From: Aldrovandia affinis
Taxonomy: Eukaryota > Chordata > Actinopteri > Notacanthiformes > Halosauridae
DNA: 64,000 nt
Reading direction: 5' to 3'
Assembly (NCBI GenBank): GCA_029706075.1
Contig: JAINUG010000015.1
Coordinates: 4,003,154-4,067,153 of the forward strand
Part shown: positions 51,157-62,205 of the stretch, piece after piece
How positions within the stretch are numbered: position 1 is the first letter of the stretch
Layout: each line of letters opens with the position of its first letter
Made by a program: the position numbers and the translations under genes
Notes under the pieces: model-generated
The model's database searches: none
The model's input: only the letters and a program-made list of their open reading frames with translations
What the model was told of the DNA's origin: nothing

Positions 51157-52610
51157 GCGACGGGGGAGGAAATGGAGGACGAGCCCTGATCCTGAGCACC
51201 GCTTTCCTGCCCTCTCCGCGACCGCCGTACGGTGGCCACCGCGCCACACCCGCTAACACATAAGAACGGAAGCATTCGAATCAGAAACGTTAGTGCATCG
51301 GACACCACAGCGGAGAGAGAGTTGTGTGTAGGAAATATTACAAAGAGGGTCTCTTTCGTCAGCGTGTGTGTGTGGGGATATGCGTAGGCACGCATGTTTC
51401 GGATCCTGAGAGGTCCGTCAAAGGGCGCTTCGAATGCCGCATAGCTTTTGTGCCCTTATAGATGGTATTTCATGCATACAGTAGCTTCTTCTCATAGCCT
51501 GTGGCCGTGAATCTATGAATCCCCGTTGGCTTTACGTATGCCGTCTAGATTGAGAGCATCTCTTGAATTATAACCAGTAAAAAAAAAAAAGACTGATACT
51601 CACACAGGGGAAGGGGTTTTAACTTTGGCTTCTAATCTATTTACATCCTATTTTTAGATCGAATGAATAACGCGATATACTTCCTCCAGTTTTCTCTGTA
51701 ACTTTGAGAGGTTTGTAAACATTGAGGATGTTTATTTGAAAATGTTATGTTGCTGACTTTTTGTTCTTGTTGTCGTCGTTTTTGTGATATGATTTTTATA
51801 GCCATGGCAGCATTTGAATTTCTCACATTTCCCGGAAAGGTTTCATTGATGCTTCAAAAATGCAGAGCGCTCCGATAATGAATTTTGATACGATGTTAAA
51901 TAAATTAATGACTTATTATTTGTGTACCCATTTATATAGCCTATAACGGGCAGTGTTGACATCAGCGTCAAGCATTCTGTATTTGTACTCATAGGCCACT
52001 TAGGTTGAATATATGTGTATTTACATGAGCACACACAACACTTACACACACTTACACATACATATAAGTTGGCCTTATAAAGGGAGTTCGATTCGCAATG
52101 TTTTTATCTGATATGGTCATTTTCAGACCCTTTCACATTACTCTACACCAAATCTCTGAAACAGTGCCATCACCAAATGAATCAAAAATGTACCCATAGG
52201 ATGAAAGAAAGTATTTTACCTGTGAATGAACTTTGGTTAAAGACCCTGTGTTGCTATTGCTGGTATACTCAGTGATCACAAAGCATGTCCTTGTAAACGA
52301 ACGGTTCCGCGCTGTTTGAGTTGTCCATGATTTGCCGCTAGCTTTTCAGGACAAGGATATCTACTGGTCTTAATTGTAAAAGGATGCCACGAGAACATGA
52401 TTTGTTCTGGAATTTCTTGACCTAAAATATGACCACATTTTACTTATTAGCTATTGTACAGACTGTTTTTTTTATTTCTGTTTCCCACCTGTGTTTTTGT
52501 ATTGTACTAACAGCTCAAATGTGATTTTTGTTTCTCAATGTTTAATAACAAAATGCATATAAAACACAATCAATTTGTGATTAAATATTAAAGTCACTGT
52601 AAATACATCA
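51157..52610 (+). other. septin12: Septin 3' UTR (predicted)
   Basis: AT-rich sequence after the stop with no coding potential, running to two closely spaced ATTAAA hexamers at 52,580-52,585 and 52,587-52,592. A Pumilio-like TGTAAATA lies just after them. The length, about 1.45 kb, is ordinary for a vertebrate 3' UTR. AATAAA hexamers near 53,333 and 53,372 could support a longer form. Confidence 0.5.
52580..52592 (+). terminator. septin12: Putative septin poly(A) signal (ATTAAA x2)
   Basis: Two ATTAAA hexamers, the commonest variant of AATAAA, are followed within 30 bases by a plausible CA cleavage site and then GT-containing sequence. It is the first strong candidate before sequence that no longer looks like UTR. 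Transcript ends are not visible in DNA. Confidence 0.4.
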
Positions 52611-55600
52611 TGTGGCTCCATTGCTGACTTACCTCGCATTCGCACTTCAGTCTGCAGGGATAGTTTTTTTTCCAAGGAGAACACCTCTTAGACATTTTCA
52701 CCAAAAAAATTAAACCATTATTTGTCGTAAATTTAAGTTCACTTTTAAACCTGGGGGTGCTTGGTTAGACAAAAAAAAAAGACAAAACAAATTTATTTAT
52801 CAAATTGAATTTCACCCAATTAAAAATATTTGAGTTAGCCAGTTAACCCTTTGTTAAATACCCCCAGGACAGCTCTGTTGGTGGCCAGGCCCCATAAGCC
52901 CAATAATACCACTCTTCTCAGTAGGTGGAGCCGTTGGACCAGTGTATTAATATTGCACAGGATAATGCAAGTGGTACAACGACAATGTGCAGCAACCAGC
53001 GGTTGTATCCAGTAGCTGCTTTGGTTGTTTTCATCAATTGTTCTGCATTCATCATACAAATAAACATGTTGTGTATCACATTCTACCCCTGCAAGGTTTG
53101 GCAAAGGGAGAGCAATTAAGTACATTTTTTAACTTTTAATTTAAGTTGAATGCAGTGTCAGCTCAGATGCTAGAAATATGTGAGAGTGGACACAAAGTGG
53201 TAATGATGACACTTGAATATCCCTGCTGTAACATTTCACATTTCTCCAAACTGTACATCGCAGGGCAGCACATCCAAGTGACTGGAGAACCTGGGGTTTT
53301 GAAGAAAGATCCAGTGCTTCGCTTAGATTTGCAAAATAAAACCAGAAGCAGCATGCATTTTGTAGTCTTTTGAAATAAAAGAAGACTCCTCAATTGCATT
53401 TTTTTTGTTTTGTTCAACTTTTACTAAAACGGTGCAGACTGCGACCAAACCATTTCAAAACGACAACGCTTGTCTGACAAGGCACTGCAGCCATGAGATG
53501 AAATTAATAAAAAAGTTGTCAAACAGATTTCCACCACATTATTATTTACAGAAAATAAACAAAACCAAACCAGTGAAGCTCATGACTTCGTCACAACTGA
53601 GAGAAAGGAGAAAAGAACACAATGAATGTGATGATCAGAATTTGAGTCAGAATTTGGCGGCACGGCCCGACCTTTGCTCTTAAGCCTACGAGACGAGTGG
53701 TCTAAATTAGGCGTTACATTCCAGCTGCAGAACCCTTATCTATTGCAGTCATATAATACATCTTAAATATATGCTGTATTCATAAAATATATGAGCGATG
53801 TGTCAATCGACATTTTGTAAGACTTTGGCTGGATGTAATTCTAAGGAATTGTTTGGGTCCGGTGGGGGTGGGGTGAAATTAGGGTGCTATATTGTATACC
53901 CATGTAAAGTATGAAATAGCTCCAGTCCATGATCATAAACTAACCATCAGTGTCAGAGTTTCACCTTCGATGATGTCACTGGGGCCCGTGAGTGGGCAGG
54001 AACTCTGGGATGTCTGCATCACTGGATTACATAACCTTCAAACCCATTTTCACGAGGGGACAATTACAAGACATTTCGCCGTTTAAACCCAAAGATTAGA
54101 GAGGCTTTTGATTTTTCACTTTGTACTGTCATAGGCATGAATCGAGGATATTGTAATTATCACATACCAGTGCTGGAAAGTGACATCTGGGTTAACGCCA
54201 AATAGATGCTTTAGGGGCATGTTCAACGGCCTATAAAGAACATAGCTACTTTGCAGGGGCATTAATAATAGGTTCAACGCCGATTGCCAAAAAAACAGAT
54301 GCTCTCCTTGTGGGCCATGACAGATCTGCATTATCAGCATACTGGACATGTCTTTCACTAGGAGTGATGTAATGCAACTTCTTTTTTTGTCATTCGTTGA
54401 AGATTTCTGTAAAAAATGTTGTATTTTTTATTTTTTTATAAAGTTGTATTGTTACGCTGATTAGGGAAATATGGCTCCCATGGGACAAAAACAATTCTGT
54501 CTCAAAAAAAGGGTACATGCAGCTCCTTAAATAGTCAAACTGCGTTGCCCAACAAATGAACGTGTGCACGGGTTAGTGCATGAGTCATTTGAATTTACAT
54601 GCGTATCAGTAACCAACTAACTAACAGAACTAGCTGGTCGAGGTTTGATGAGTAGTGATTTATTGTGAATACCCTGTCAGTGCTTAATTCTCCCATGTCT
54701 AACATGTGAACTATTGGATACCTTGTGAATGCTACATATTGTAAGTGGCTTAATTCTTCCTGGACACCCACTGTACACTGCACAACAAGCTGTTGTACTT
54801 TTGAGGTGTACTTTTAGTTTAATGTTTTGACACACTTCACTAATAGGCAAATAGGTTCACAAATGCAGGATTATAAGACTGGATATCGGACCGGGACAAT
54901 CATTTCCTCCACTTTTAATTAAGTCATCAGTCAAAAACAGACCATCTTCAAAAATATAAAACAAATTCCAAAAACCGAAAAGAATAAAATAAAATAAATA
55001 GGTACCACAAGAATTCCACTGTGGGCTTTACATAATATCCTTCAACCAGTATGCATGCCCCTGTGAGTATTATTCATATATACTGTATATATATATTTTT
55101 TTACATTTCTTTATATGTATAGTTACAGTCTACTGTATCTTTCTGTAGTAAATGTTAACACATTCAGGTGAATTCCTGTGGGTGGTGGTGTGGGGGAGGG
55201 GAGGTCAAAAACAGAGAAATTAGCTTTCAACACAGCATGTGTTTTCGTTTCAGCCCCAGTTAATAAGCTTCAGCCAAGCCTTATCCGCCTCGGTAAATGA
55301 ACCTATGAGTGGCAGTGCGCACCGAAACACCTTCTGCTGCATTGTAGGCGAGTGCCCAGGTTTGACAGTCTCCAAAACCACTGGCAAAATCTTGTGTCAC
55401 GGCCTGCTTTTAAAAGAGCAAAGAGCTCATTCCAAAAACAGACTTCAGGCTCTCAAATTGGCACCAGCGCTATTTTAATTCTGGCCATTCGGACACAGAA
55501 CAACGGTGATGTTAACAATCGGCCCGATCTACCTAGGCAGCGATTGTGTCATTGGAGTATAGTGCAGCGCTCTCACCTGGCATACAGGTACAGATGAGCT

Positions 55601-55996
55601 AAATTGCCACAAGCAACATTCCAAACCTCAGTCAAAGGCTGCCAAACTGCAGCCATGTCACAAATGCCATTTACAGCCGCAGTCTTGCTTGTGCAGGCGA
55701 CAAATTACGTTCTTTCTCTTGAACTCCCCAACCCCCCCCCCCCCCTCCTTGCTCGCTACCACCGAAACCATCCAGAAAACACAAATATTGCACAGAGCAG
55801 CGACTGCAAGCATTAGGCCGCTGCTTCCGCATAGCAGTTCAGCTGGCTCAACAGATGGCGAAGTTGGATCACGAATGGCCAACGGCCAGACAAGATAGCC
55901 ACAGCTCAAAAATCCCTTTTCCCCGCCGCTCCGCTTTCACCTTGAAGCCGAGCAAAAATGTGATGACCTGCTTCTCCCTTAGCCCTCCTCCGTAAC

Positions 55997-56050
55997 TAAA
56001 TAAATAAACACATAAATAAATAAATACATAAATAAATAAATAAATAAATA
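55997..56050. repeat. (AAAT)n tetranucleotide repeat
   Basis: About a dozen AAAT/ATAA units with occasional CACAT or TACAT interruptions, in the region between the two genes. Confidence 0.9.
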
Positions 56051-58151
56051 CTCCTCAATAAATATATATTCGCACTCAGATATACAAGCAAGTAAGTGGA
56101 GGACTCGATCCATCGGCAAATAGATTAAGCAAAGACGCATCGAGGGAGAGAGTAATTAGGCGGGGCAGTTACCGGCGTCTCAGCTCTGAGCTGCTAACAC
56201 TGCCTATCGAGAGGTATCCGGAGTCTGCTCCCTTCTCTTAAGCTACTTTCCCTCCCGAGCAGAAACCTGAAGACTCAGAGATAAACTTCCCTTCCCTCGC
56301 AAAGGCTCGCTCTCGCCAACCTGATCTCTATCAGCATAATCTGAGAGCTCTCTGACCGCATGGCTGTCCTTAAAAACAAACCTGCCCGAAACCGCTGAAA
56401 CCAGGAAACCAACTCGGTGAATAAATATTTCAAAACCAATCTAATCTGCCATGAGACGCATGCCTGTTGGCGCTCCGGGAAGCTTAATATGCCGCTGGTT
56501 TTAGATGGAGGGAGGGGATTCATTAATTTGGTAGCATCGTTTTCCTGTTATATCGCTAATAATTCCTTAGAGGAGGCACCCCAAACTAGCTGCAGTAGCC
56601 ACCAGTCCTTACAACCTCCTTTCCCCAAACGCCCATGACCAATGCAAAATCAACACCAACGCATTCCTCTGACAACAGATAACTCGACAGAAAACAGGCC
56701 TTACAGTGGAACTATGTAAACACTGTGCCTTCAGCCGCACGCGCGTATCTAAAAGGCTCAGAGCGGTGTGCTGAGAGGCTGACGGTGGGGTGGGCCCGGC
56801 TGTGGGGCGTCTGCCCCCCGCCGAGCCCCACGCAGGAGCCGCCAACGTAGGTCAGGTGTGAATGGAGGAAGTAGAGAGAAAAAAACCCCAAAACAAAACG
56901 CGTAAGGATGACAATGCAAGAAAAGGGAAACAAAAGGAGTGGGCGGGGGAAAGGGGTGGAGCTCTAAAGCAGCTGAAGCCTCCTCCTTGTCAATGAGTCA
57001 AACGGAGCGGACTTTTAACTGTACCGCACGGAGCGGAGCTTGAACCGTACCGTAACGCGTGCGGGGTCAAAAAATAAGCTGGAGGTATGAGGGGGTTCCT
57101 GCTAGAGTAGTGAGCTGAGCGTCCAACCGGAGCAGGAACGCAAGCCCAATGCCTGGGGACACAGCACTGCATTACACACGCAGGGGTGTTCAGCCAGTGA
57201 CCCTCGCAGTCCTTCCCAGTGGCTTCCCTCCATTACCGTCACCGCGTCAATATTCCATAAGGACAGTATACCTTCTTAGTCTCATGAAGTAATTTTACAA
57301 AGTTCACTCCCGGCAATCAACGTACATCTCTATATCTGTAAGTGTAGCATTAAATAAGTTATTGTTAATTACATATTACAATGCAATACGATGCAATGTT
57401 AGTATTTTTGCATATGGTCTTAAAGATTATGGCTGACAGCATGTGCTCACACTACTGGAACAGTAGTCACCACGGTCACTCGGAGGGAGCTGCAGCACAG
57501 CTAATGTAAGTGTTATGTACATTTGGCCAGATCACAAAAAAAAACGAATACAACGTGCAGTTTCTAGCCCCTGAAAACGTTTCACCCGGATCCCGCGAGC
57601 GAGAGGCAGCACTAGCAGCCACAGAGCCCAGAGGAAACGCAGCGCAGCTTCACCTTCAGCTGAAATAGGGTCAAGACTCAAACCTGCACACAAGCCACTA
57701 ATATTACATGATTTCAAAGACGGAATGAAAACCGTATCCGTAAAGGCCAAGCTGGGCGTGTTAATCAACGTTTATACAGCACAGTCCCTTATGACCACAA
57801 GTAAGAGCATGTAGTAAGACAGTCCCCTCCCCCACCCTCACCTCTCCCCCTACCCACCCGTCCGCCCCAACGTTCTTCGTTGATACTCTGCCTCCAGGGT
57901 CTTCCGCATCATCACGTCAGAGTCGACCCCCACCCCCATCCCCGTCAACTCCGCCGATCCTTCAGCGGTCAACCTGCGTCAGTGGAGAGGGTTTTTCTTC
58001 CTCCGCAAAATCCCAAACTTGATTGCTTACCACAAATGTTTTATATTTATCCTGTTAATCGAAAAATAATATCTAGAAAAATAATATCAAAAAAACGCAT
58101 GACAACAAGCGAGTAAGCGTGCAGCCTGGACGAAAAAAATCTAAGTATTTC

Positions 58152-58173
58152 TTTTTTTTTTTTTTTTTTTTTT
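58152..58173. repeat. Homopolymer run (T on plus strand)
   Basis: A run of 22 T, equivalent to A22 in the predicted fbxl16 3' UTR. Internal A-runs such as this can prime oligo-dT and create false transcript ends in cDNA data. Confidence 0.9.
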
Positions 58174-58409
58174 CTTAAGACACAGACAAGGGGGAGAAAA
58201 AAGATGGCCATCTTGAAGAGTGCGAGAGATCGGGCGCTGCCTTTCTCCTGTGCCCTGCCTCCACCCGCTCCCTTTCTCCGGACACCTGCTGCCTGGACGG
58301 GCCGCTGCCAGAAGAACCTGTACACACTTATTATTTTTAATTAGTTGAAAAAACATGGAAAGACGTCACACCAAAGCTAAGTTTCACTGTCCCGTTGACT
58401 CTCGTGTGT

Positions 58410-58461
58410 TAGTGTGTGTGTATGTGTGTTTGTGTGCGCATGTGTGTGTGTGTGTGTGTGT
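58410..58461. repeat. (TG)n microsatellite
   Basis: Interrupted TG repeats ending in about ten pure TG units, lying in the predicted fbxl16 3' UTR about 270 bases beyond the stop codon. Confidence 0.9.
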
Positions 58462-58731
58462 TAAATCTCGTCTCTCCTTTCCTCTTGGGCGTCTCTCCTC
58501 TTAGGTTTTTCCTTTTCGTACAGGCAGGTCAGTCATGGCCCTCTAATCTGTGCGTCCCAACGTTCCGCTTTCCCCTCTCAACCTCTCCTTATCCGTGTTC
58601 CCTTACTCTTTCCCCCTCAGGTTCAGGATAGTGTCGGTTTGGTCGGCATTCTTTTTTTAAACTTTTTTTTTTTTATCGACTGAAGGAAAAGGTTTTGGTG
58701 TTGTGGCGTAGCGCTGCCCGCATTCTTCTCA

Positions 58732-58880
58732 CTACTCAATGACCATGCAATGAGGCAAGTGCTGAGAGTAGTACTTGAAGAGTTCGGCGGTGGCCCCGGG
58801 GCAGTTGGTCAGTTCTAGCTCCTCCAGGTCTTGAAGCTGAATCAGGCCGGAGAGGCCGGTGGTGGTCAACAGGGGGCAGC
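58732..58880 (-). CDS. fbxl16: fbxl16 terminal coding exon
   Basis: 149 bases encoding the end of LRR 9 and LRR 10: [20 protein letters not shown], then [18 protein letters not shown] and [11 protein letters not shown], with TAG at 58,734-58,732. The acceptor CTGTCCGCAG is on the minus strand. The C-terminus matches the family end, so the protein is full length at this side. Confidence 0.94.
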
Positions 58881-60679
58881 CTGCGGACAGACAGAGGGAG
58901 GGTGTCAGGGCAGGAAGCCGTCGCTCGGAGGACACGACACACAGCTCTGCGCTTTAAGCTACCAGGCTAGAACTGGCTTCGGTCCGTGAAGAGACCTGAG
59001 ACCTCAGAGGCACCGTTTTATTGGAAAGATTGATTAGACGTGTCTGTCACATATTGAAGGATTTGAATTTCTTCTCATTGGGACAGCATGAAAACGTCTT
59101 GGAGACGTTTATTAGAAATTATTTTCTTTCCTTAAAAAACCTTTCGGTTTACCTCTGTGCTGCAACAGTCTGGTCATTTTCAGCTTGAAATACAAGAGAA
59201 TCTCATTTATACACATATTTTACATATTGACAGCAGGTATATTATTTAATATTATATATACAGGTATTTTTATTTTAGATATTAGCTTTGTGACACAAAG
59301 AAGAAACGTAGCTGTTGCTTGCAACTGCAACCTATACGTTTGTATGCAAGGTTTCTTTCGCAAACTATGAAACAGGAGACAGGAATAGCAAAAAGTGTAC
59401 CTGCAAGAGAAAGAAGACGCAAACTCTTCATTCCAAAGAGATGCTGCAAGCCAAAGTCCTGCACCTGCAAAGGTTGAAGAAGGGGAGACCCCCACGGTCA
59501 TTCCTACGTTTTACATCATTACACTGTCGATCATGGCTGCAGTAGGGACATGCTCACATGACACCAGATATGACTCAAAACTCAGAGAGCTGTACCTGGC
59601 AACACCACCTCAGGTAGAGGCTGCGCAGGGAGGACATGGTGGACAGGTACCCCAGCCCCGTGTCCGTGATGCGCACACACCTGAAAGAGACACACGACGC
59701 CGCAGGGGGAGGGAGGAGTTTAGGAAACAGGCACAGCTGACATTGTCACTAAAGTCTGACTAACCCCGGTTCTGGATTCCTGCAGGGTACACTGGTTTTA
59801 GTATTCACCTTAAAATTCACAACCACTTTGGCCCCGGGAGACCAGGTAAGGCGAGTTAACTGTATAATCAACTGTTTTATCGATTTAAAAAAAACACCAC
59901 TTTTTACCTATGTTTAACCAGGTAAAAGTCCCATTAAGATTCAGAATATCTTTTGCAAGGGAGGCGTGACCAAAACAGCAGAAAAGTGATGAAGTGCTGT
60001 GTAACGACGAAAGCCAGCATGCCTCGCGGCTCTCCACGACCAGGATTGGCCGCCCCCTGCGCCATGACCCCTAGATCTCTCGAGCTTCCCATCATTGGGC
60101 TTCAGTGAATAAACGACCCCGTTTTTGGACGAGGCAGAGCTCCTACTCCTACCCGTCGAGGAGGACTCACCGGTCCAGCACCAGCTCCTCCAGCTTGTGC
60201 AGGTCGCAGGCGATGTACTCCAGCGCCATGTCGGTGATGCGCGGGCACCAGGACAGGTCCAGGCTGCGCAGCTTGCGCAGGTTCTCCGCCACCAGCTCCA
60301 CGCCGTCGTCGGTGATCTTGGAGCAGCCCGAGAGGCTGAGGGCGGTCAGGTTGGGCAGGCTGTGCACCATGTTCACCACGCCGTGGTTGGTGATCTCCCA
60401 GCACGAGTGCAGGCGGAGCGTGTGGGTGGTGTAGCCCTGCTTGGCGGTGAAGTAGGCCATGGCCGTGTCGGTGACGTGATAGGCCTGCAGGCTGAGCTCC
60501 GACAGGTTGGGCAGCAGCTGGGAGATGGCGGCGATGGCGTCGTCGGCCACGTTGATGCAGTCGCTGACGCTCAGGGAGGTGAGCCGCGCGTTGAGGCTGG
60601 ACCACAGCCCCGCCTCGGTGAAGTCGTTGCAGCCGGACAGCTCCAGGTGCATGAGGCCCTGCATCTGCTCCAGCATCAC
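58732..60679 (-). CDS. fbxl16: FBXL16-like F-box/LRR protein, C-terminal 268 residues
   Basis: Four coding exons on the minus strand join in phase (60,679-60,171; 59,680-59,596; 59,464-59,401; 58,880-58,732) to give 268 residues and a TAG stop. The protein is a solenoid of about ten cysteine-containing leucine-rich repeats, such as [42 protein letters not shown] and [14 protein letters not shown], ending in HCMVIE. The match to vertebrate FBXL16 is close along its whole length. Human FBXL16 has about 479 residues, so the N-terminal part with the F-box lies off the right edge. F-box/LRR proteins usually recruit substrates to SCF ubiquitin ligases. FBXL16 is atypical and has been linked to PP2A-B55 binding and protein stabilisation. 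Introns are short (490, 131 and 520 bases). The large exon is very GC-rich, which explains the long antisense open frames. Confidence 0.92.
59401..59464 (-). CDS. fbxl16: fbxl16 internal exon (LRR 8 to 9)
   Basis: 64 bases encoding [20 protein letters not shown] plus Ala and a split Gly. The acceptor is CCTTTGCAG and the donor is GTACAC. Relatives commonly have L-A/L-G in place of the L-F-G-M seen here, a minor difference. Confidence 0.92.
59596..59680 (-). CDS. fbxl16: fbxl16 internal exon (LRRs 7 to 8)
   Basis: 85 bases: one base completes the split Arg codon, then 28 codons [20 protein letters not shown] and LYLRWCCQ. The acceptor is CTCTTTCAG and the donor is GTACAG. Confidence 0.93.
60171..60679 (-). 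CDS. fbxl16: fbxl16 internal exon (LRRs 1 to 6)
   Basis: 509 bases, starting in phase 0 after CTGCAG and ending CG before GTGAGT. It encodes [20 protein letters not shown] through to the seventh repeat's LEELVLDR. Codon third positions are strongly G/C. Frames on the plus strand here (60,125-60,718) and a second minus frame (60,102-60,605) are shadows. Confidence 0.94.
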
Positions 60680-60787
60680 CTGCAGGGCGAACGGAACGTC
60701 AGCTCCCTGCACTGCTAACCTACAAAAGTGTGTTGAAGTGCAGGCGTGACGCAGCGCTGGATATTATCTAGACCGCAGGTAAATAAT

Positions 60788-60846
60788 GAGTCTAAATGGG
60801 CTGAATGGCCTGTTCTTGGCATAATGTACTATGTTCTTCTTGTGTT
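60788..60846 (+). repeat. Possible 3' tail of an interspersed repeat
   Basis: The string GGGCTGAATGGCCTGTTCTT followed by ATGTTCTTCTTGTGTTCTTC resembles the 3' end of a retroposon tail widespread in some ray-finned fish genomes. The body of the element is not seen upstream. The assignment rests on recollection of the motif and is tentative. Confidence 0.35.
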
Positions 60847-60989
60847 CTTCAAATATAAATAAAATGCCGCTCTGCACTTTGTTGGTGACCTTACCTGTGT
60901 TTATTTTTATGTTTTTTTATACTTGCCCACCATCATGATTGTAACATTATGTGAAAGATAACTCGGTAGATAAAAACAGTTCACATTTA

Positions 60990-62205
60990 CAAGGGGTAGA
61001 CAAAATAATGAAAAGGGACTTGTATTTTGAAGTAACTAAATCGAGACTACACATGCATTTCATATTAATCTCAATATGAATAATCAATTTTCTGCAAGAA
61101 AATATGTTTAAAAATCAACACTTTAACATGTACGTTTCTAAATCAACATGAGAGATTGAACGGATTTTGAAAGAGTTGGTGCCCTAAGTGCAGGGGCATC
61201 AGTCACAGAAATGGCAAACTTATTTAATGTGTCAAGGGGAACAGTGTTGAAAATCATGACATCATTTTCCAAAGAAGGAACAACTGCATCAGGAAAGCGC
61301 AACAGTGGTCAAAGCTCACAAACAGGGATAGCCCCGTTGCTAAAACCATAAAACAACGGCCTCAAGAATTACTACAGAACTGAACGTACACCTCAGTGAC
61401 CCCGTGTCAACAAAAACTGTATGTTGTGAGCTTCACAAAGTTGATATTTGTGGTAGGGGCTGCAATTTGAAAAAACGCTAGTGACCAAGGCCAAATGCGC
61501 AACAATGCATAACCTGGTGTAATGACCACAAAACCAACAAGACTTCTGAGCAGTGGAAGAAAGTACTATGGTCTGATGAGTCATCTTATACTCTTTTTCC
61601 TACATCTGGATGGGTTTATGTTTGGAGAAAACCAAAGAAAGCCTTGTAACCCACATTGCCTGTTTTCAACTGTTAAACATGGTGGTGGCTCTGTTATGGT
61701 ATGGGCAGCCATCTCACAGGGGCCATCGGATCCAATTATTACTCTGCATGGTCAAATTACAGCCAAGGAATACAAAGCCATTGTAGGTGACCAGGTGCAC
61801 CCTATGGCGCAAACATTGTTTCCTTGAGATGTCCCCATATTCCAAGACAATAAGGCCCCCATACACACTGCTAAATGTATTCAAGAGTGCTTTCATGAAC
61901 ACCAGGATGAAGTCAAACACTTTCCATGGCCTTCCCAATCACCAGATCTAAACATCATTGAACCTTTATGGGAAGTTTTGTAACAGAGTCCTGAATAGTT
62001 TTCCACTTCCTTCCATCTCTCAAGGAACTGGGGGCATGAAGAATAGTCCAATATCCCTGTTTCCCTGAGAAACAGTTCAAAACTTGTACAACAGCATTCC
62101 TGTAAGGAATGTAGCTGTTCTGAAGGCAAAGGGCAGCACAACTCCTTATTAGGTCATAAACATGAATATATTGTTTGGTGTTTCCATTATTTTGTCTACC
62201 CTCTG
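60990..62205 (+). mobile_element. Tc1/mariner-type DNA transposon, inactive copy
   Basis: The left end (from 60,990) and the reverse complement of the right end (to 62,205) agree at 22 of 25 positions, including the exact stretch GGGTAGACAAAATAATG. Both ends are flanked by TA, the Tc1/mariner target dinucleotide. The right TA merges with a (TA)n run. The 1,216-base length suits a single-gene Tc1-like element. It lies in an fbxl16 intron in the opposite orientation. Mild TIR divergence and a broken transposase imply an old insertion. Confidence 0.85.
61161..61983 (+). pseudogene. Tc1-like transposase pseudogene
   Basis: Transposases of this class cut and paste the element using an N-terminal paired-like helix-turn-helix domain and a DDE catalytic domain. 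Visible pieces are FERVGALSAGASVTEMANLF followed by NVSRGTVLKIMT (DNA binding), WSDESS with the first catalytic Asp (codon at 61,576), VKHGGGSVMVWAAIS, FQDNKAPIHTA with the second Asp (codon at 61,846), and WPSQSPDLNIIEPLWEVL with the Glu (codon at 61,960). There are 37 residues between the second Asp and the Glu. In-frame stops occur at 61,825 (TGA) and 61,981 (TAA), and the 61.3-61.5 kb part is scrambled, so no functional enzyme can be made. Confidence 0.85.

Larger units (their letters stand above)
52611..58731. other. Region between convergent genes, probably including fbxl16 3' UTR
   Basis: No protein gene is recognised. An unknown part of the right side is likely the fbxl16 3' UTR on the minus strand. 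Minus-strand poly(A)-type hexamers lie at 58,336-58,341 (ATTAAA) and 54,427-54,432 and 54,658-54,663 (AATAAA), giving possible UTRs of about 0.4 or 4.1-4.3 kb. Other contents are an ATAA-type array (55,997-56,050), a run of 14 C near 55,732, CpG-richer sequence at about 56,740-57,060, a 22-base T run (58,152-58,173) and a TG array (58,410-58,461). Confidence 0.55.

Noticed and set aside
55733..55746. C-run (and the G-run near 39,485) as quadruplex sites
   Set aside because: These are single homopolymer runs without separate G-tracts and linkers; they are better treated as homopolymers.
59395..59763. 122-codon plus-strand frame
   Set aside because: It is antisense across two fbxl16 exons and their introns; the minus-strand exons have consensus splice sites and family homology.
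60102..60605. 167-codon minus-strand open frame rich in Ala, Arg, Pro and Gln
   Set aside because: It is in another frame of the same fbxl16 exon and runs through the splice donor into the intron. It is a composition artefact.
60125..60718. 197-codon plus-strand open frame
   Set aside because: It is antisense to the GC-rich fbxl16 exon. Its Val/Gln/Leu/Gly-repeat composition is the shadow of LRR codons, and the minus-strand frame matches FBXL16 and splices correctly.
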